From: Actinacidiphila cocklensis
GTDB taxonomy: Bacteria > Actinomycetota > Actinomycetes > Streptomycetales > Streptomycetaceae
Assembly: GCF_907177275.1 (NCBI RefSeq)
Contig: NZ_CAJSLV010000103.1
Coordinates: forward strand, 124,001-188,000
Direction: 5' to 3'
Length of the DNA: 64,000 nucleotides
The number at the start of each line of letters is the position of its first letter. The first letter of the stretch is position 1. The notes under the pieces are model-generated. The model was not told the origin of the DNA. It searched no databases and saw only the letters and a list, made by a program, of their open reading frames with translations. A program made the position numbers and the translations under genes. Below are positions 7,278 to 14,971 of this stretch, in pieces.

Positions 7278-8482
7278 CCGCGGGACCGGCCGCGGTCGCG
7301 GCCCCCGACGCCGCCGCCTTCCGGCGGCGCTTCCCCGCGCTGGAGAGCCGCGTCCACCTGGCGAGCTGCAGCCTCGGCGCCCGGTCGCTCGACCTGGACG
7401 CGGCGATGGACCGGATGCTGGACGACATGGCACGCGGCAGCGCCCCGTGGGGCCTGTTCGAGGAGCAGGTGGCCCGCGCCCGCCAGGGCTTCGCGGACCT
7501 GATCGGGGCGCGCGTCGAGCAGGTCGCGGTCGTCCCCAACGCCTCCGTCGGCGCCTACCAGGTGGCGTCCACGCTGGAGTGGGCGCCGCGGAGCAGGATC
7601 GTGACCACCGCCCTGGAGTTCCCCTCGATCGCGCACGTGTGGCTGGCCCAGCGCCCGCGCGGCGCCGAGGTCGTCCACGCGCCGGGCGCCGAGGACTACG
7701 CCCGGCTGGTCGACGAGCGGACCCGGCTGGTCTCGGTGCCCCTCACCGGCTACCAGGACGCGGCCCGGCTGCCGGTCACCGAGGTGGCCCGGCTGGCGCA
7801 CGACGCCGGCGCCCAGGTGTTCGTGGACGCCTACCAGGCGGTGGGCACGGAACCCGTCGACGTCACCGCCCTGGACTGCGACTACCTGGTGGCCGGGACG
7901 ATGAAGTACCTGCTGGGCCTGCCGGGGCTCGCCTTCCTCTACGCGCGGCGACCCGCGCCCACCGACCGGCTCCCGCGGCTCACCGGGTGGTTCGGCCGGG
8001 TCGACCCCTTCGCCTTCGACCCGACGACCCTGGACTTCCCTGCGGGCGCCGGGCGCTTCGAGACCGGCACCCCGGCAATCCCCGCCGCGTACGCGGGCGT
8101 TGCCGGCCTCGGTCTGGTCGGCGGCCTCGACCTGGCGGTTGTTCGCGCGCACATCCTGGACCTGACGGACCTGGCGGTCGACCGGCTGACGGCGCAGGGC
8201 GAGCGGGTGCGTGCGCTGCCGCGCGAGCGGCGCGGCGCCCACGTCGGGCTGCTCGACGCCGACCCCGGCGGCCTGGCGCACCGCCTCGCCGAGCGCGGCA
8301 TCGCGGTCAGCGCCCGCGGCGAGGTGGCCCGCCTGTCCTTCCACTACTACAGCAGCGCCTCGGACGTCGCCGCGCTCTGCGCCGCGCTCGACGACCTCCG
8401 CCGCGGCCGCAGGCCGGGTCCCCCGGCCGCTGTCCCCTCCCACCATCCGACCGGCCTCCCGGCCGGCTCACCGAAGGGCTGA
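7274..8482 (+). CDS. Class V PLP enzyme, kynureninase-like
   Basis: 402 aa fold-type I PLP enzyme. The PLP lysine is Lys211 in AGTMKYLLGLPG, preceded by the cofactor-binding VFVDAYQAVGTEPVDV. This resembles kynureninases and class V aminotransferases/desulfurases. Kynureninase would cut kynurenine to anthranilate plus alanine, which fits the preceding TDO gene and the downstream formamidase-type hydrolase, so this is my preferred reading. A desulfurase/isopenicillin-N-epimerase-like role cannot be excluded from motifs alone. The last ~35 residues are a Pro/Ser-rich tail. Confidence 0.72.
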   Translation: MTAGPAAVAAPDAAAFRRRFPALESRVHLASCSLGARSLDLDAAMDRMLDDMARGSAPWGLFEEQVARARQGFADLIGARVEQVAVVPNASVGAYQVASTLEWAPRSRIVTTALEFPSIAHVWLAQRPRGAEVVHAPGAEDYARLVDERTRLVSVPLTGYQDAARLPVTEVARLAHDAGAQVFVDAYQAVGTEPVDVTALDCDYLVAGTMKYLLGLPGLAFLYARRPAPTDRLPRLTGWFGRVDPFAFDPTTLDFPAGAGRFETGTPAIPAAYAGVAGLGLVGGLDLAVVRAHILDLTDLAVDRLTAQGERVRALPRERRGAHVGLLDADPGGLAHRLAERGIAVSARGEVARLSFHYYSSASDVAALCAALDDLRRGRRPGPPAAVPSHHPTGLPAGSPKG

Positions 8483-8486
8483 TCTC

Positions 8487-9773
8487 GTGCTGCGAGCCGA
8501 GCTGGGGTCCTGGTTCCAGGACCCCGACCCCGAGAAGTTCCCCTACGACGCCGTCGTCCGCCAGTACCAGCGGGTCGGCAAGCACTTCGTACCGCAGGAG
8601 TTACTTGCGGCTCTGTCCGAGGTACGCGACCGGTTACCGTCCCTGAACGGCCCCTGGTCGCACGTCCAGACGCTCGCCTCCTTCCTGAGCACCGCCCTGG
8701 ACAAGCCCGACGGCCGCTACGACTACGCGTCGTACCTGGCGCTCGGGCTGCTCGACCTGCCCGCGGTGACCGACCCGGTGGAGCAGGCGCCCTTCGCCCG
8801 CTCCCGCTGCGACCGGCTCACCTCCCAGCTGGTCTGCGACGCCTTCGCCTTCGAACTGGCCGTCGCCGACGGGCGATCCGACCTGCTGCCGAAGATGCGC
8901 CCGGCCCACGACCAGGTCGAGAAGCGCTTCAAGCACGGGCTCCGGGCGATTCGGCCCGCCCTCGCCCGGATGTCGCTGGCGGCAGGGCTGACCGCCGACA
9001 ACCCCGCCGAACTCGCCCGGCAGGCCTGCTTCCTGGTGCGCTCCGACATGTCGCTTGCCGAACGGCGCGCGCTGTCGGTCTGCGTGCTGCCAGTGGACAC
9101 CGCCCACGACGAGTACCTCTTCCTGCGCGTGCTCCAGACCTTCGAGACGACGTTCGCGCTGCTCGCCGTGCACCTGCGCGGTGCGATGGCGGCGATGGCC
9201 GGCCGCCAGGTGGAGCGGGCCGAGCACTTCCTGGCCGGCGCGCGGACCGCGCTGTCGGAGTCGGCGCCGCTCTTCTCGATGCTGGCCACGATGCAGGTCG
9301 AGTCCTTCCGGATGTTCCGCGAGTTCACCGACGGGGCCAGCGCCATCCAGTCGCGCAACTACAAGCTCGTCGAGTCGCTGTGCCGCCGCCCCGACCCCGA
9401 ACGGGTCGACTCGGCCGCCTACACGTGGGTGCCCGAGGTGCGCGAGCGCGTGCTGGCCGGGCAGGCCACCCTCGACGACGCCTACCGCGAGGCCGCCGGG
9501 TCCGGCGACCTGTCCGAGGCCGACCGCGAGCGGCTCGCCGCCGCCATGGAGGGCTTCGCCCGTGCGCTGATGCGATGGCGGAACACCCACTACCGGCTCG
9601 CCGTCCGGATGCTCGGCGAGGCGCCGGGCACCGGCTACACCGAGGGCACGCCCTACCTGGCGTCGGTGCGGTCCATTCCGGTCTTCGAGAGCGTCGGCGC
9701 GGGCGGGGGCGGCGTCGACGAACCGCAGGCGGAGGCCCTGGCGGCCGACGAGCAGGCGGCGAGGACCCGATGA
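8487..9773 (+). CDS. Second tryptophan 2,3-dioxygenase-fold haem protein
   Basis: 428 aa, much longer than the KynA-type gene upstream. The C-terminal half has TDO-family landmarks: FRMFREFTDGASAIQSRNYK, then RWRNTHYRLAVRMLG and GTGYTEGTPYLASV, equivalent to the haem/substrate region and the GTGGSS loop. The N-terminal ~200 residues are family-divergent. Divergent TDO-like haem enzymes in other actinomycete clusters catalyse reactions such as mono-oxygenation or ring hydroxylation, so this need not be a simple duplicate. GTG 8487 follows GAAGGG. Two TTA codons lie early (8601-8603 and 8634-8636), making translation probably bldA-dependent. Its stop overlaps the FAD monooxygenase start. Confidence 0.75.
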   Translation: MLRAELGSWFQDPDPEKFPYDAVVRQYQRVGKHFVPQELLAALSEVRDRLPSLNGPWSHVQTLASFLSTALDKPDGRYDYASYLALGLLDLPAVTDPVEQAPFARSRCDRLTSQLVCDAFAFELAVADGRSDLLPKMRPAHDQVEKRFKHGLRAIRPALARMSLAAGLTADNPAELARQACFLVRSDMSLAERRALSVCVLPVDTAHDEYLFLRVLQTFETTFALLAVHLRGAMAAMAGRQVERAEHFLAGARTALSESAPLFSMLATMQVESFRMFREFTDGASAIQSRNYKLVESLCRRPDPERVDSAAYTWVPEVRERVLAGQATLDDAYREAAGSGDLSEADRERLAAAMEGFARALMRWRNTHYRLAVRMLGEAPGTGYTEGTPYLASVRSIPVFESVGAGGGGVDEPQAEALAADEQAARTR

Positions 9774-11401
9774 CCGCACTCGACGCGCCCGTCGGCATCA
9801 TCGGCGCAGGCCCGGTCGGCCTGGTGACCGCCCTGCGGCTGGCCTCGTTCGGGATCCCCAGCGTGCTGCTGGAGTCCTCGGGCGAATTGGTGAAGCAGGG
9901 CTCCAAGGCGTGCCTGATCCAGGGCGACGTGCTGGAGATCCTGGACAAGTTCGGCTGCGCGGCCACCGTCGCCGAGGAGGGCGTCACCTGGACCGTCGCC
10001 AGGACGTACGTGCGCAACCGGGTCATCCGCTCCGCCGAGTACCCGCGCGGAACCGGCTTCGGCCCCTTCGTCAACATCTCCCAGCACCGCATCGAGCAGG
10101 TGCTGGCCGCCGCCGCGGAGGAGCACCCCGACTGCGACCTTCGCTGGGGCCACGAGGTGGTCGACGTGGCGCAGGACGGCGACGCGGTCACCGTCACGGC
10201 CAGGACCCCGGAGGGCGAGCGCACCCTGCGCTTCTCGCACCTGGTCGCCTGCGACGGGGTGCGCAGCAGGACCCGCGAGCTGCTGGACGTCGCGTGGACC
10301 GGCTACACCCACAAGGACCGCTTCCTGATCACCGACATCAAGGCGAAGCTGCCCCTCGCCAAGGAGCGGCACTTCCACTACGACCCGTCCTTCAACCCCG
10401 GGCGCCAGCTGGTGATGCACCCGCAGCCGGACGACATCTGGCGGATCGACTGGCAGCTGCCGCCGGACGCCGACATCGACGCCGAGCGGGCCGACGGCCG
10501 CTTCCACCAGCGGGTCAGGGACGTCATCGGCGACATCCCGTACGAGATCGACTGGGTCAGCACCTACCGCTTCCACCAGCGGGTGGTCGCCCGGCTGCGG
10601 GTCGGCCGGGTGCTCTTCGCGGGGGACGCGGCGCACGCCCTGCCGCCGTACGGCTCGCGCGGCATGAACAGCGGCATCCAGGACGCCGACAACCTCGCCT
10701 GGAAGCTCGCCCTGGTCCACCAGGGCCGGGCGGACGAGGAGCTCCTGGAGACCTACCACACCGAGCGATACGCGGCCGCGAAGGAGAACCTGGCCGTCAC
10801 CGAGGCGACCATCCGCTTCATGGTGCCGCCCAACCGCGCCCGCCGCTGGGCGCGTTCGGCGCTGCTGACGCTCTCGCGCTCGCTCGGCGCGGCCCGCGAC
10901 CGGGTCAACAGCGGCCGGATGGCCGAGCCGTACGTCTACACCGCGTCCCCGCTGGTGCAGCCGGCCGGCGGGGACCGGCTGCTCGGCGCCTTCGCGCCGG
11001 ACGGCCCGGTCGACGCCGGCGGGGGGCCGACCCGGCTGCGGCAACTGCTCGGGGCCGGCTTCGTCGCCCTGGCCGCCGCCTCCGACGGCGCCCGCGCCGC
11101 CGCCGTCCTCGGCCCGCTGGCCGAGCGGGCGCGCACCGCGCCCTGGCCGGTCCCGGTCCGGCTGGTGGCCCTGCTGCCGCAGGGCGCGCCCGCCGACGGG
11201 CTGCCCGAAGGCACCACCGCCGTCCGTACCGGCCGGGCGGAACTGCTCACCACCTACGGCGCCGAGCGCGGCGGGTGGTGGCTGGTGCGACCCGACGGCC
11301 ACCTCGCGGCCCGCGGGGACGGCGCCGAGCACTTCGCGACCGCACTGCACACCGGCATCGGCACCCCCGCCATGTCCCTTGTGGAAGGAAACCGTCCATG
11401 A
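9770..11401 (+). CDS. FAD-dependent aromatic-ring hydroxylase (PHBH/MhpA type)
   Basis: 543 aa class A flavoprotein monooxygenase. It has the Rossmann GIIGAGPVGLVTALRLA at the N-terminus, the LVACDGVRSRTREL (DG) motif near residue 160 and the second FAD motif RVLFAGDAAHALPPYGSRGMN near residue 280. The C-terminal ~150 residues form the thioredoxin-like domain seen in phenol/MhpA-type enzymes. It probably hydroxylates an electron-rich ring, plausibly a kynurenine or anthranilate derivative, given its neighbours. It overlaps genes on both sides by ATGA. Confidence 0.88.
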   Translation: MTALDAPVGIIGAGPVGLVTALRLASFGIPSVLLESSGELVKQGSKACLIQGDVLEILDKFGCAATVAEEGVTWTVARTYVRNRVIRSAEYPRGTGFGPFVNISQHRIEQVLAAAAEEHPDCDLRWGHEVVDVAQDGDAVTVTARTPEGERTLRFSHLVACDGVRSRTRELLDVAWTGYTHKDRFLITDIKAKLPLAKERHFHYDPSFNPGRQLVMHPQPDDIWRIDWQLPPDADIDAERADGRFHQRVRDVIGDIPYEIDWVSTYRFHQRVVARLRVGRVLFAGDAAHALPPYGSRGMNSGIQDADNLAWKLALVHQGRADEELLETYHTERYAAAKENLAVTEATIRFMVPPNRARRWARSALLTLSRSLGAARDRVNSGRMAEPYVYTASPLVQPAGGDRLLGAFAPDGPVDAGGGPTRLRQLLGAGFVALAAASDGARAAAVLGPLAERARTAPWPVPVRLVALLPQGAPADGLPEGTTAVRTGRAELLTTYGAERGGWWLVRPDGHLAARGDGAEHFATALHTGIGTPAMSLVEGNRP

Positions 11402-12348
11402 CCGACACACCACCGCCCTACGCCTGGCTCGACGGCCGCGTCGTGCCCTGGGACCAGTGCGTCCTGCACGCGCGCAGCCAGGGCGCCTTCTGGGGCGCCA
11501 ACGTCTTCGAGGGAATCCGGGTCTACGCCGGCGGCCCCGGCGACGACCGGCTGCACGCCTTCCGGGTCGCCGACCACCTCGCCCGGCTGCGGCAGTCGAT
11601 GAAGGCCCTGCACATGGAGATCGAGCACACCGACGCCGAACTGGCCCAGGCGTGCAACGACCTCGTGCTCGCCAACGGCTACGGCACCGACGTGCACGTG
11701 TGCGTGGTCGCCTACTTCGGCATGGGCCCGCACTTCGACCCGCTGGCCCACACCACCGAGACCGGCGTGCACATCACCTCCACCCCGGTGGGCCGCTCCG
11801 CCGCCCACGAGCAGGGCGTCGCGGCGTCCGTCTCCTCCTGGCGCCGGATCAGCAGCGACGCGATGCCCACCAGGATCAAGGCGGGCGCGAACTACCACAA
11901 CAGCCGCCTGGCGCAGCACGAGGCGGTCCGCAACGGCTTCGACACCACCTTGCTGCTCAACGGGCGCGGCACCGTCTCCGAGGCGCCCGGCTCCTGCGTG
12001 GTGATGGTCCGCGAGGACCGGCTCGTCACGCCGCCCGGCACCAGCGGCGTCCTGGAGGGCATCACCGTGGCCACCGTCAAGGAGCTGGCCGCCGAGCACC
12101 TCGGCCTGCCGCTGGAGCGCCGCGAGATCGACCGCGCCGAACTCCACGCCTGCGACGAGCTGTTCCTGTGCGGCACCATGTCCGAGCTGCTGCCGATCAC
12201 CAGCGTCGACCGCCTCCCGGTCGGCGACGGCAAGCGCGGCCCGGTCACCGCCGCCCTCCAGGGCCACTACGACGACGCGGTACGCGCCCGTGCCGGCCGC
12301 CCGCAGTGGTGCACGCCGGTCCTGCCCGCACGGGAGGTCGTCGCATGA
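11398..12348 (+). CDS. Class IV aminotransferase (branched-chain aminotransferase-like)
   Basis: 316 aa fold-type IV PLP enzyme. It has the N-terminal HARSQGAFWGANVFEGIRVY, the PLP lysine Lys161 in TRIKAGANYHNS, and the phosphate-binding TSGVLEGITVATV and LFLCGTMSELLPI segments. Branched-chain and D-amino-acid aminotransferases and aminodeoxychorismate lyases share this fold. Within a tryptophan-degradation operon it could transaminate kynurenine or a pathway keto acid rather than serve primary Leu/Ile/Val metabolism. ATGA overlaps on both sides place it firmly in the operon. Confidence 0.85.
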   Translation: MTDTPPPYAWLDGRVVPWDQCVLHARSQGAFWGANVFEGIRVYAGGPGDDRLHAFRVADHLARLRQSMKALHMEIEHTDAELAQACNDLVLANGYGTDVHVCVVAYFGMGPHFDPLAHTTETGVHITSTPVGRSAAHEQGVAASVSSWRRISSDAMPTRIKAGANYHNSRLAQHEAVRNGFDTTLLLNGRGTVSEAPGSCVVMVREDRLVTPPGTSGVLEGITVATVKELAAEHLGLPLERREIDRAELHACDELFLCGTMSELLPITSVDRLPVGDGKRGPVTAALQGHYDDAVRARAGRPQWCTPVLPAREVVA

Positions 12349-13112
12349 GCGTGCTCGCCGACCTGACGGCCGCGCTGCGCGACGGCACCGTCGAGGTGGT
12401 CGACCTGACCGCGCCGCTGTCCGAGGACACCCCGATCATCGACCTGCCGCCGGAGCGCGGCCAGCCGTGGCCGTTCTCCCGCGAGGTGATCAGCGACTAC
12501 GACGAGGCCGGGCCGACCGTCTACTGGAACAACATCCGGCTGTCCGAGCACACCGGCACCCACTTCGACGCGCCCGCGCACTGGCTCTCCGGCAAGGGGC
12601 TGCCGGACGTCTCGCAGGTGCCGCCCGGCCGGCTGGTGGGCCCTGCCGCCGTCATCGACATGACCGAGCAGGTCGCCGGCGACCCCGACTTCCTGCTCAG
12701 GCGCGAGCACGTCGAGGCGTGGACCGATGCCCACGGCCCGCTGCCCGCCGACGGCTGGCTGCTCTACCGCACCGGCTGGGACGCGCGCCGCGAGGACGCC
12801 GTGCGCTTCATCAACGGCCGGCACACCCCCGGCGTCGCGCCCGAGTGCGCGAAGTGGCTCGCCGAGGAGACGCCGCTGCTCGGCCTCGGCGTCGAGACCG
12901 TCGGCACCGACGCGGGCCTGGCCGGCGACTTCACCGACCAGCCGTTCCCCTGCCACTGGTACCTGCACGGCGCGGGGAAGTACGGGCTGACCCAGCTGCG
13001 CAACCTCGCGCTGCTGCCGCCGACCGGAGCGCTGCTGGTGGCAGGCCCGCTGCCGATAGTCCGCGGTTCCGGCAGCCCCACCCGGGTGCTGGCACTCGTC
13101 GAGCGCGCCTGA
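12345..13112 (+). CDS. Cyclase-family metal hydrolase (kynurenine formamidase type)
   Basis: 255 aa, Cyclase superfamily. The metal-binding signature HTGTHFDAPAHW lies at about residues 69-80; further conserved points are DMTEQV, LLYRTGW and LGVETVGTDAG. KynB-type members hydrolyse N-formylkynurenine to kynurenine, exactly the step needed between the TDO and the kynureninase-like enzyme, so formamidase is the leading proposal. Other members act as isatin hydrolases or polyketide-associated cyclases, so the assignment rests on context as well as sequence. It overlaps the aminotransferase stop by ATGA. Confidence 0.75.
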   Translation: MSVLADLTAALRDGTVEVVDLTAPLSEDTPIIDLPPERGQPWPFSREVISDYDEAGPTVYWNNIRLSEHTGTHFDAPAHWLSGKGLPDVSQVPPGRLVGPAAVIDMTEQVAGDPDFLLRREHVEAWTDAHGPLPADGWLLYRTGWDARREDAVRFINGRHTPGVAPECAKWLAEETPLLGLGVETVGTDAGLAGDFTDQPFPCHWYLHGAGKYGLTQLRNLALLPPTGALLVAGPLPIVRGSGSPTRVLALVERA

Positions 13113-13140
13113 CGTGGCGCACCCCGGAAAGGAGCACACC

Positions 13141-13863
13141 GTGGACGACACCGGATACCAGCGGGGCGACGCCCTGCTGCGCAGGCACCAGGAGGACGGC
13201 GCGCGCCCCGCCGAGTTCTCGCTGCTCGGCAGGGAATGGGATCTGCTGGAGGGCGTGTTCAGCCCGACCTACACGCCGGTCACCGAGCTGTTCTCGACCT
13301 GGCTGCCCTACCCCGAAGGCGGCAGCTTCCTGGAGATGGGCTCGGGGGCGGGCGTCACCGCGGTCGTCGCGGCGCAGTCCGGCTGCGCCGCGGTCACGGC
13401 GGTGGACATCAGCGCCGCCGCGGTGGACAACACCCGGCGCAACGTCGAGCGCCACGGCGTCGGCGACCGGGTCCGGGTCCTGCACAGCGACCTGTTCTCC
13501 GCCCTGGATCCCGCGGACCGCTTCGACCTGGTCTTCTGGAACTCCAACTTCGCCGAGCCGCCCGCGGACTTCGTCAACGAGACCGACCTGCACCACGCGT
13601 TCTTCGACCCGAGCTACGACGCGCACCGCCGGTACGTGGACGAGGCGCGCGGCCACCTGACCGCGGACGGCCGCCTGATGCTGGGCTTCAGCAGCATCGG
13701 CAACACCGCGAAGCTGGCCGCGATCACCGAGCGGGCCGGTCTGGAGACGGTGACGGTCCGCTCGCAGACGCGCCGTCTCGACGAGCACACCGAGATCGAG
13801 TTCCAGCTGCTCGAACTGCGGCAGGACCTGCGCCCGCAGCGGGGGCCGGCCGCGGGCGGCTGA
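13141..13863 (+). CDS. SAM-dependent methyltransferase (HemK/PrmA-like fold)
   Basis: 240 aa. SAM motif I is FLEMGSGAGVTAVVAAQ near residue 63, the acidic ribose-binding position is TAVDISAAAV, and motif IV reads FWNSNFAEPP, where N-methyltransferases of the HemK type have NPPY. That change suggests a different acceptor. In this operon it may methylate the aromatic ring, an amine or a hydroxyl of the tryptophan-derived unit. GTG 13141 is preferred to GTG 13114 because GGAAAGGAG (13127-13135) sits just before it. A 28-base gap separates it from the cyclase gene. Confidence 0.8.
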   Translation: MDDTGYQRGDALLRRHQEDGARPAEFSLLGREWDLLEGVFSPTYTPVTELFSTWLPYPEGGSFLEMGSGAGVTAVVAAQSGCAAVTAVDISAAAVDNTRRNVERHGVGDRVRVLHSDLFSALDPADRFDLVFWNSNFAEPPADFVNETDLHHAFFDPSYDAHRRYVDEARGHLTADGRLMLGFSSIGNTAKLAAITERAGLETVTVRSQTRRLDEHTEIEFQLLELRQDLRPQRGPAAGG

Positions 13864-13930
13864 CCCGCGGTCCCCGGAAGCGATCAGCACACACCCGTCC
13901 TTCCCCGAAACGCCGCAAGGAGTCCCTCCC

Positions 13931-14506
13931 GTGTCACTGCCCCGCCTGCACGTCCTGACCGCCAGCACCCGCCCCGGGCGGGTAGGTCCTGCCGTGGCCG
14001 AGTGGCTGCTCCCGCTGGCGGCCGGGTCCGGCCTGTTCGACGTCCACCCCGTCGACCTCGCCGACTTCCGTCTGCCGCTGTTGGACGAACCGCACCACCC
14101 CTCCGAGCGCGACTACACCCAGGAGCACACCCGGCGGTGGAGCGAGTCGGTGGCGGCGGCCGACGCCTTCGTGTTCGTGATGCCGGAGTACAACTACGGC
14201 ATCAGCGCGGCGCTGAAGAACGCGATCGACTACCTGTACTACGAGTGGCAGTACAAGCCGGTCGCGTTCGTCAGCTACGGCAACACCTCGGCGGGCCTGC
14301 GGGCGGCGCAGATGGCCAAGCAGGTCGTCACCACGCTGAGGATGTTCCCGCTCACCGAGGCGGTGTCCATCCACTTCGTGGGCCGATCCATGGTCGACGG
14401 CCGCTTCGAGGGCACCGAGGCGCACGCCCAGTCCGCCAAGGGCATGTTCGCCGAGCTGGAGCGGGTGGCGCTCGCCCTGCGGCCGCTGCGCGAGACGGCC
14501 GGCTGA
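13931..14506 (+). CDS. NADPH-dependent FMN reductase
   Basis: 191 aa flavodoxin-fold reductase. It has the phosphate loop LTASTRPGRVGPAVAEWL at the N-terminus, the flavin-contact VFVMPEYNYGISAALKNAIDYL at about residues 80-100 and SYGNTSAGLRAAQMAKQ. Such proteins reduce free FMN or quinones and often supply reduced flavin to partner oxygenases. As the last gene of the run it may serve the pathway, although the class A hydroxylase upstream normally reduces its own FAD. GTG 13931 follows CAAGGAGT. Confidence 0.85.
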   Translation: MSLPRLHVLTASTRPGRVGPAVAEWLLPLAAGSGLFDVHPVDLADFRLPLLDEPHHPSERDYTQEHTRRWSESVAAADAFVFVMPEYNYGISAALKNAIDYLYYEWQYKPVAFVSYGNTSAGLRAAQMAKQVVTTLRMFPLTEAVSIHFVGRSMVDGRFEGTEAHAQSAKGMFAELERVALALRPLRETAG

Positions 14507-14971
14507 GCCCCGGCGGGTCCGCGGGCAGCACCGTCACCACCGCGAACCGAGCGAGCAGTTGGCAGCGGCCCTACCTGACCCGCTGGGCGGTCGCCGACCT
14601 CGGCGACGAGCCGGCGGTGACGGCGGCACTCGCCGAACTGGCCGGGACTGGTTCGGGAGCCGGGGTGTTCACCTGGGTGGAGACCGCCCTCGAAGTGACC
14701 GCGCGGTGCTGCTGTGGGTCGCCGGCTACGTGGTCGTCGCCGCGCTCGCCTACGCCCCGGGGGGCTTCCGGCTGGGCGGACTGCTCGGCTACGACGTCCT
14801 CTTCGGCCTCGGCGGGTGCGCCTGCTCGTGACAACGCGTCACGTCCGCACCCTGGGTCACACAAGTAACGTGTGTCACAGTGAACTCCCGTGGGGGTGCC
14901 ACGGATTGCCGCCCGGGTGCTTGCGGGCGGCGGGCGTCCATCCCCCAGAAATCCCCCCACGGAGGACAACC
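14507..14971 (+). other. 465-base gap with possible decayed coding remnants
   Basis: No intact gene. Two short stretches look protein-like in different frames: RWAVADLGDEPAVTAALAEL (about 14580-14640) and a hydrophobic LLWVAGYVVVAALAYAPGGF (about 14704-14765) ending in a stop near 14831. They may be a frameshifted leftover of a small membrane protein; I cannot name it. The last 100 bases, lower in GC around ACACAAGTAACGTGTGTCAC (14859-14878), probably hold the promoter of the secreted-protein gene. GGAGG at 14961-14965 is its ribosome site. Confidence 0.3.

Noticed and set aside
7274..8482. Cysteine desulfurase for a sulfur-containing product
   Set aside because: The class V fold allows it, but the TDO, formamidase-type hydrolase and hydroxylase around it fit kynureninase better; no sulfur-carrier genes are present.
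14559..14831. 90-codon ORF after the FMN reductase
   Set aside because: Only its last third looks protein-like and the first part matches better in another frame; no ribosome site. Kept as a possible decayed remnant, not a gene.
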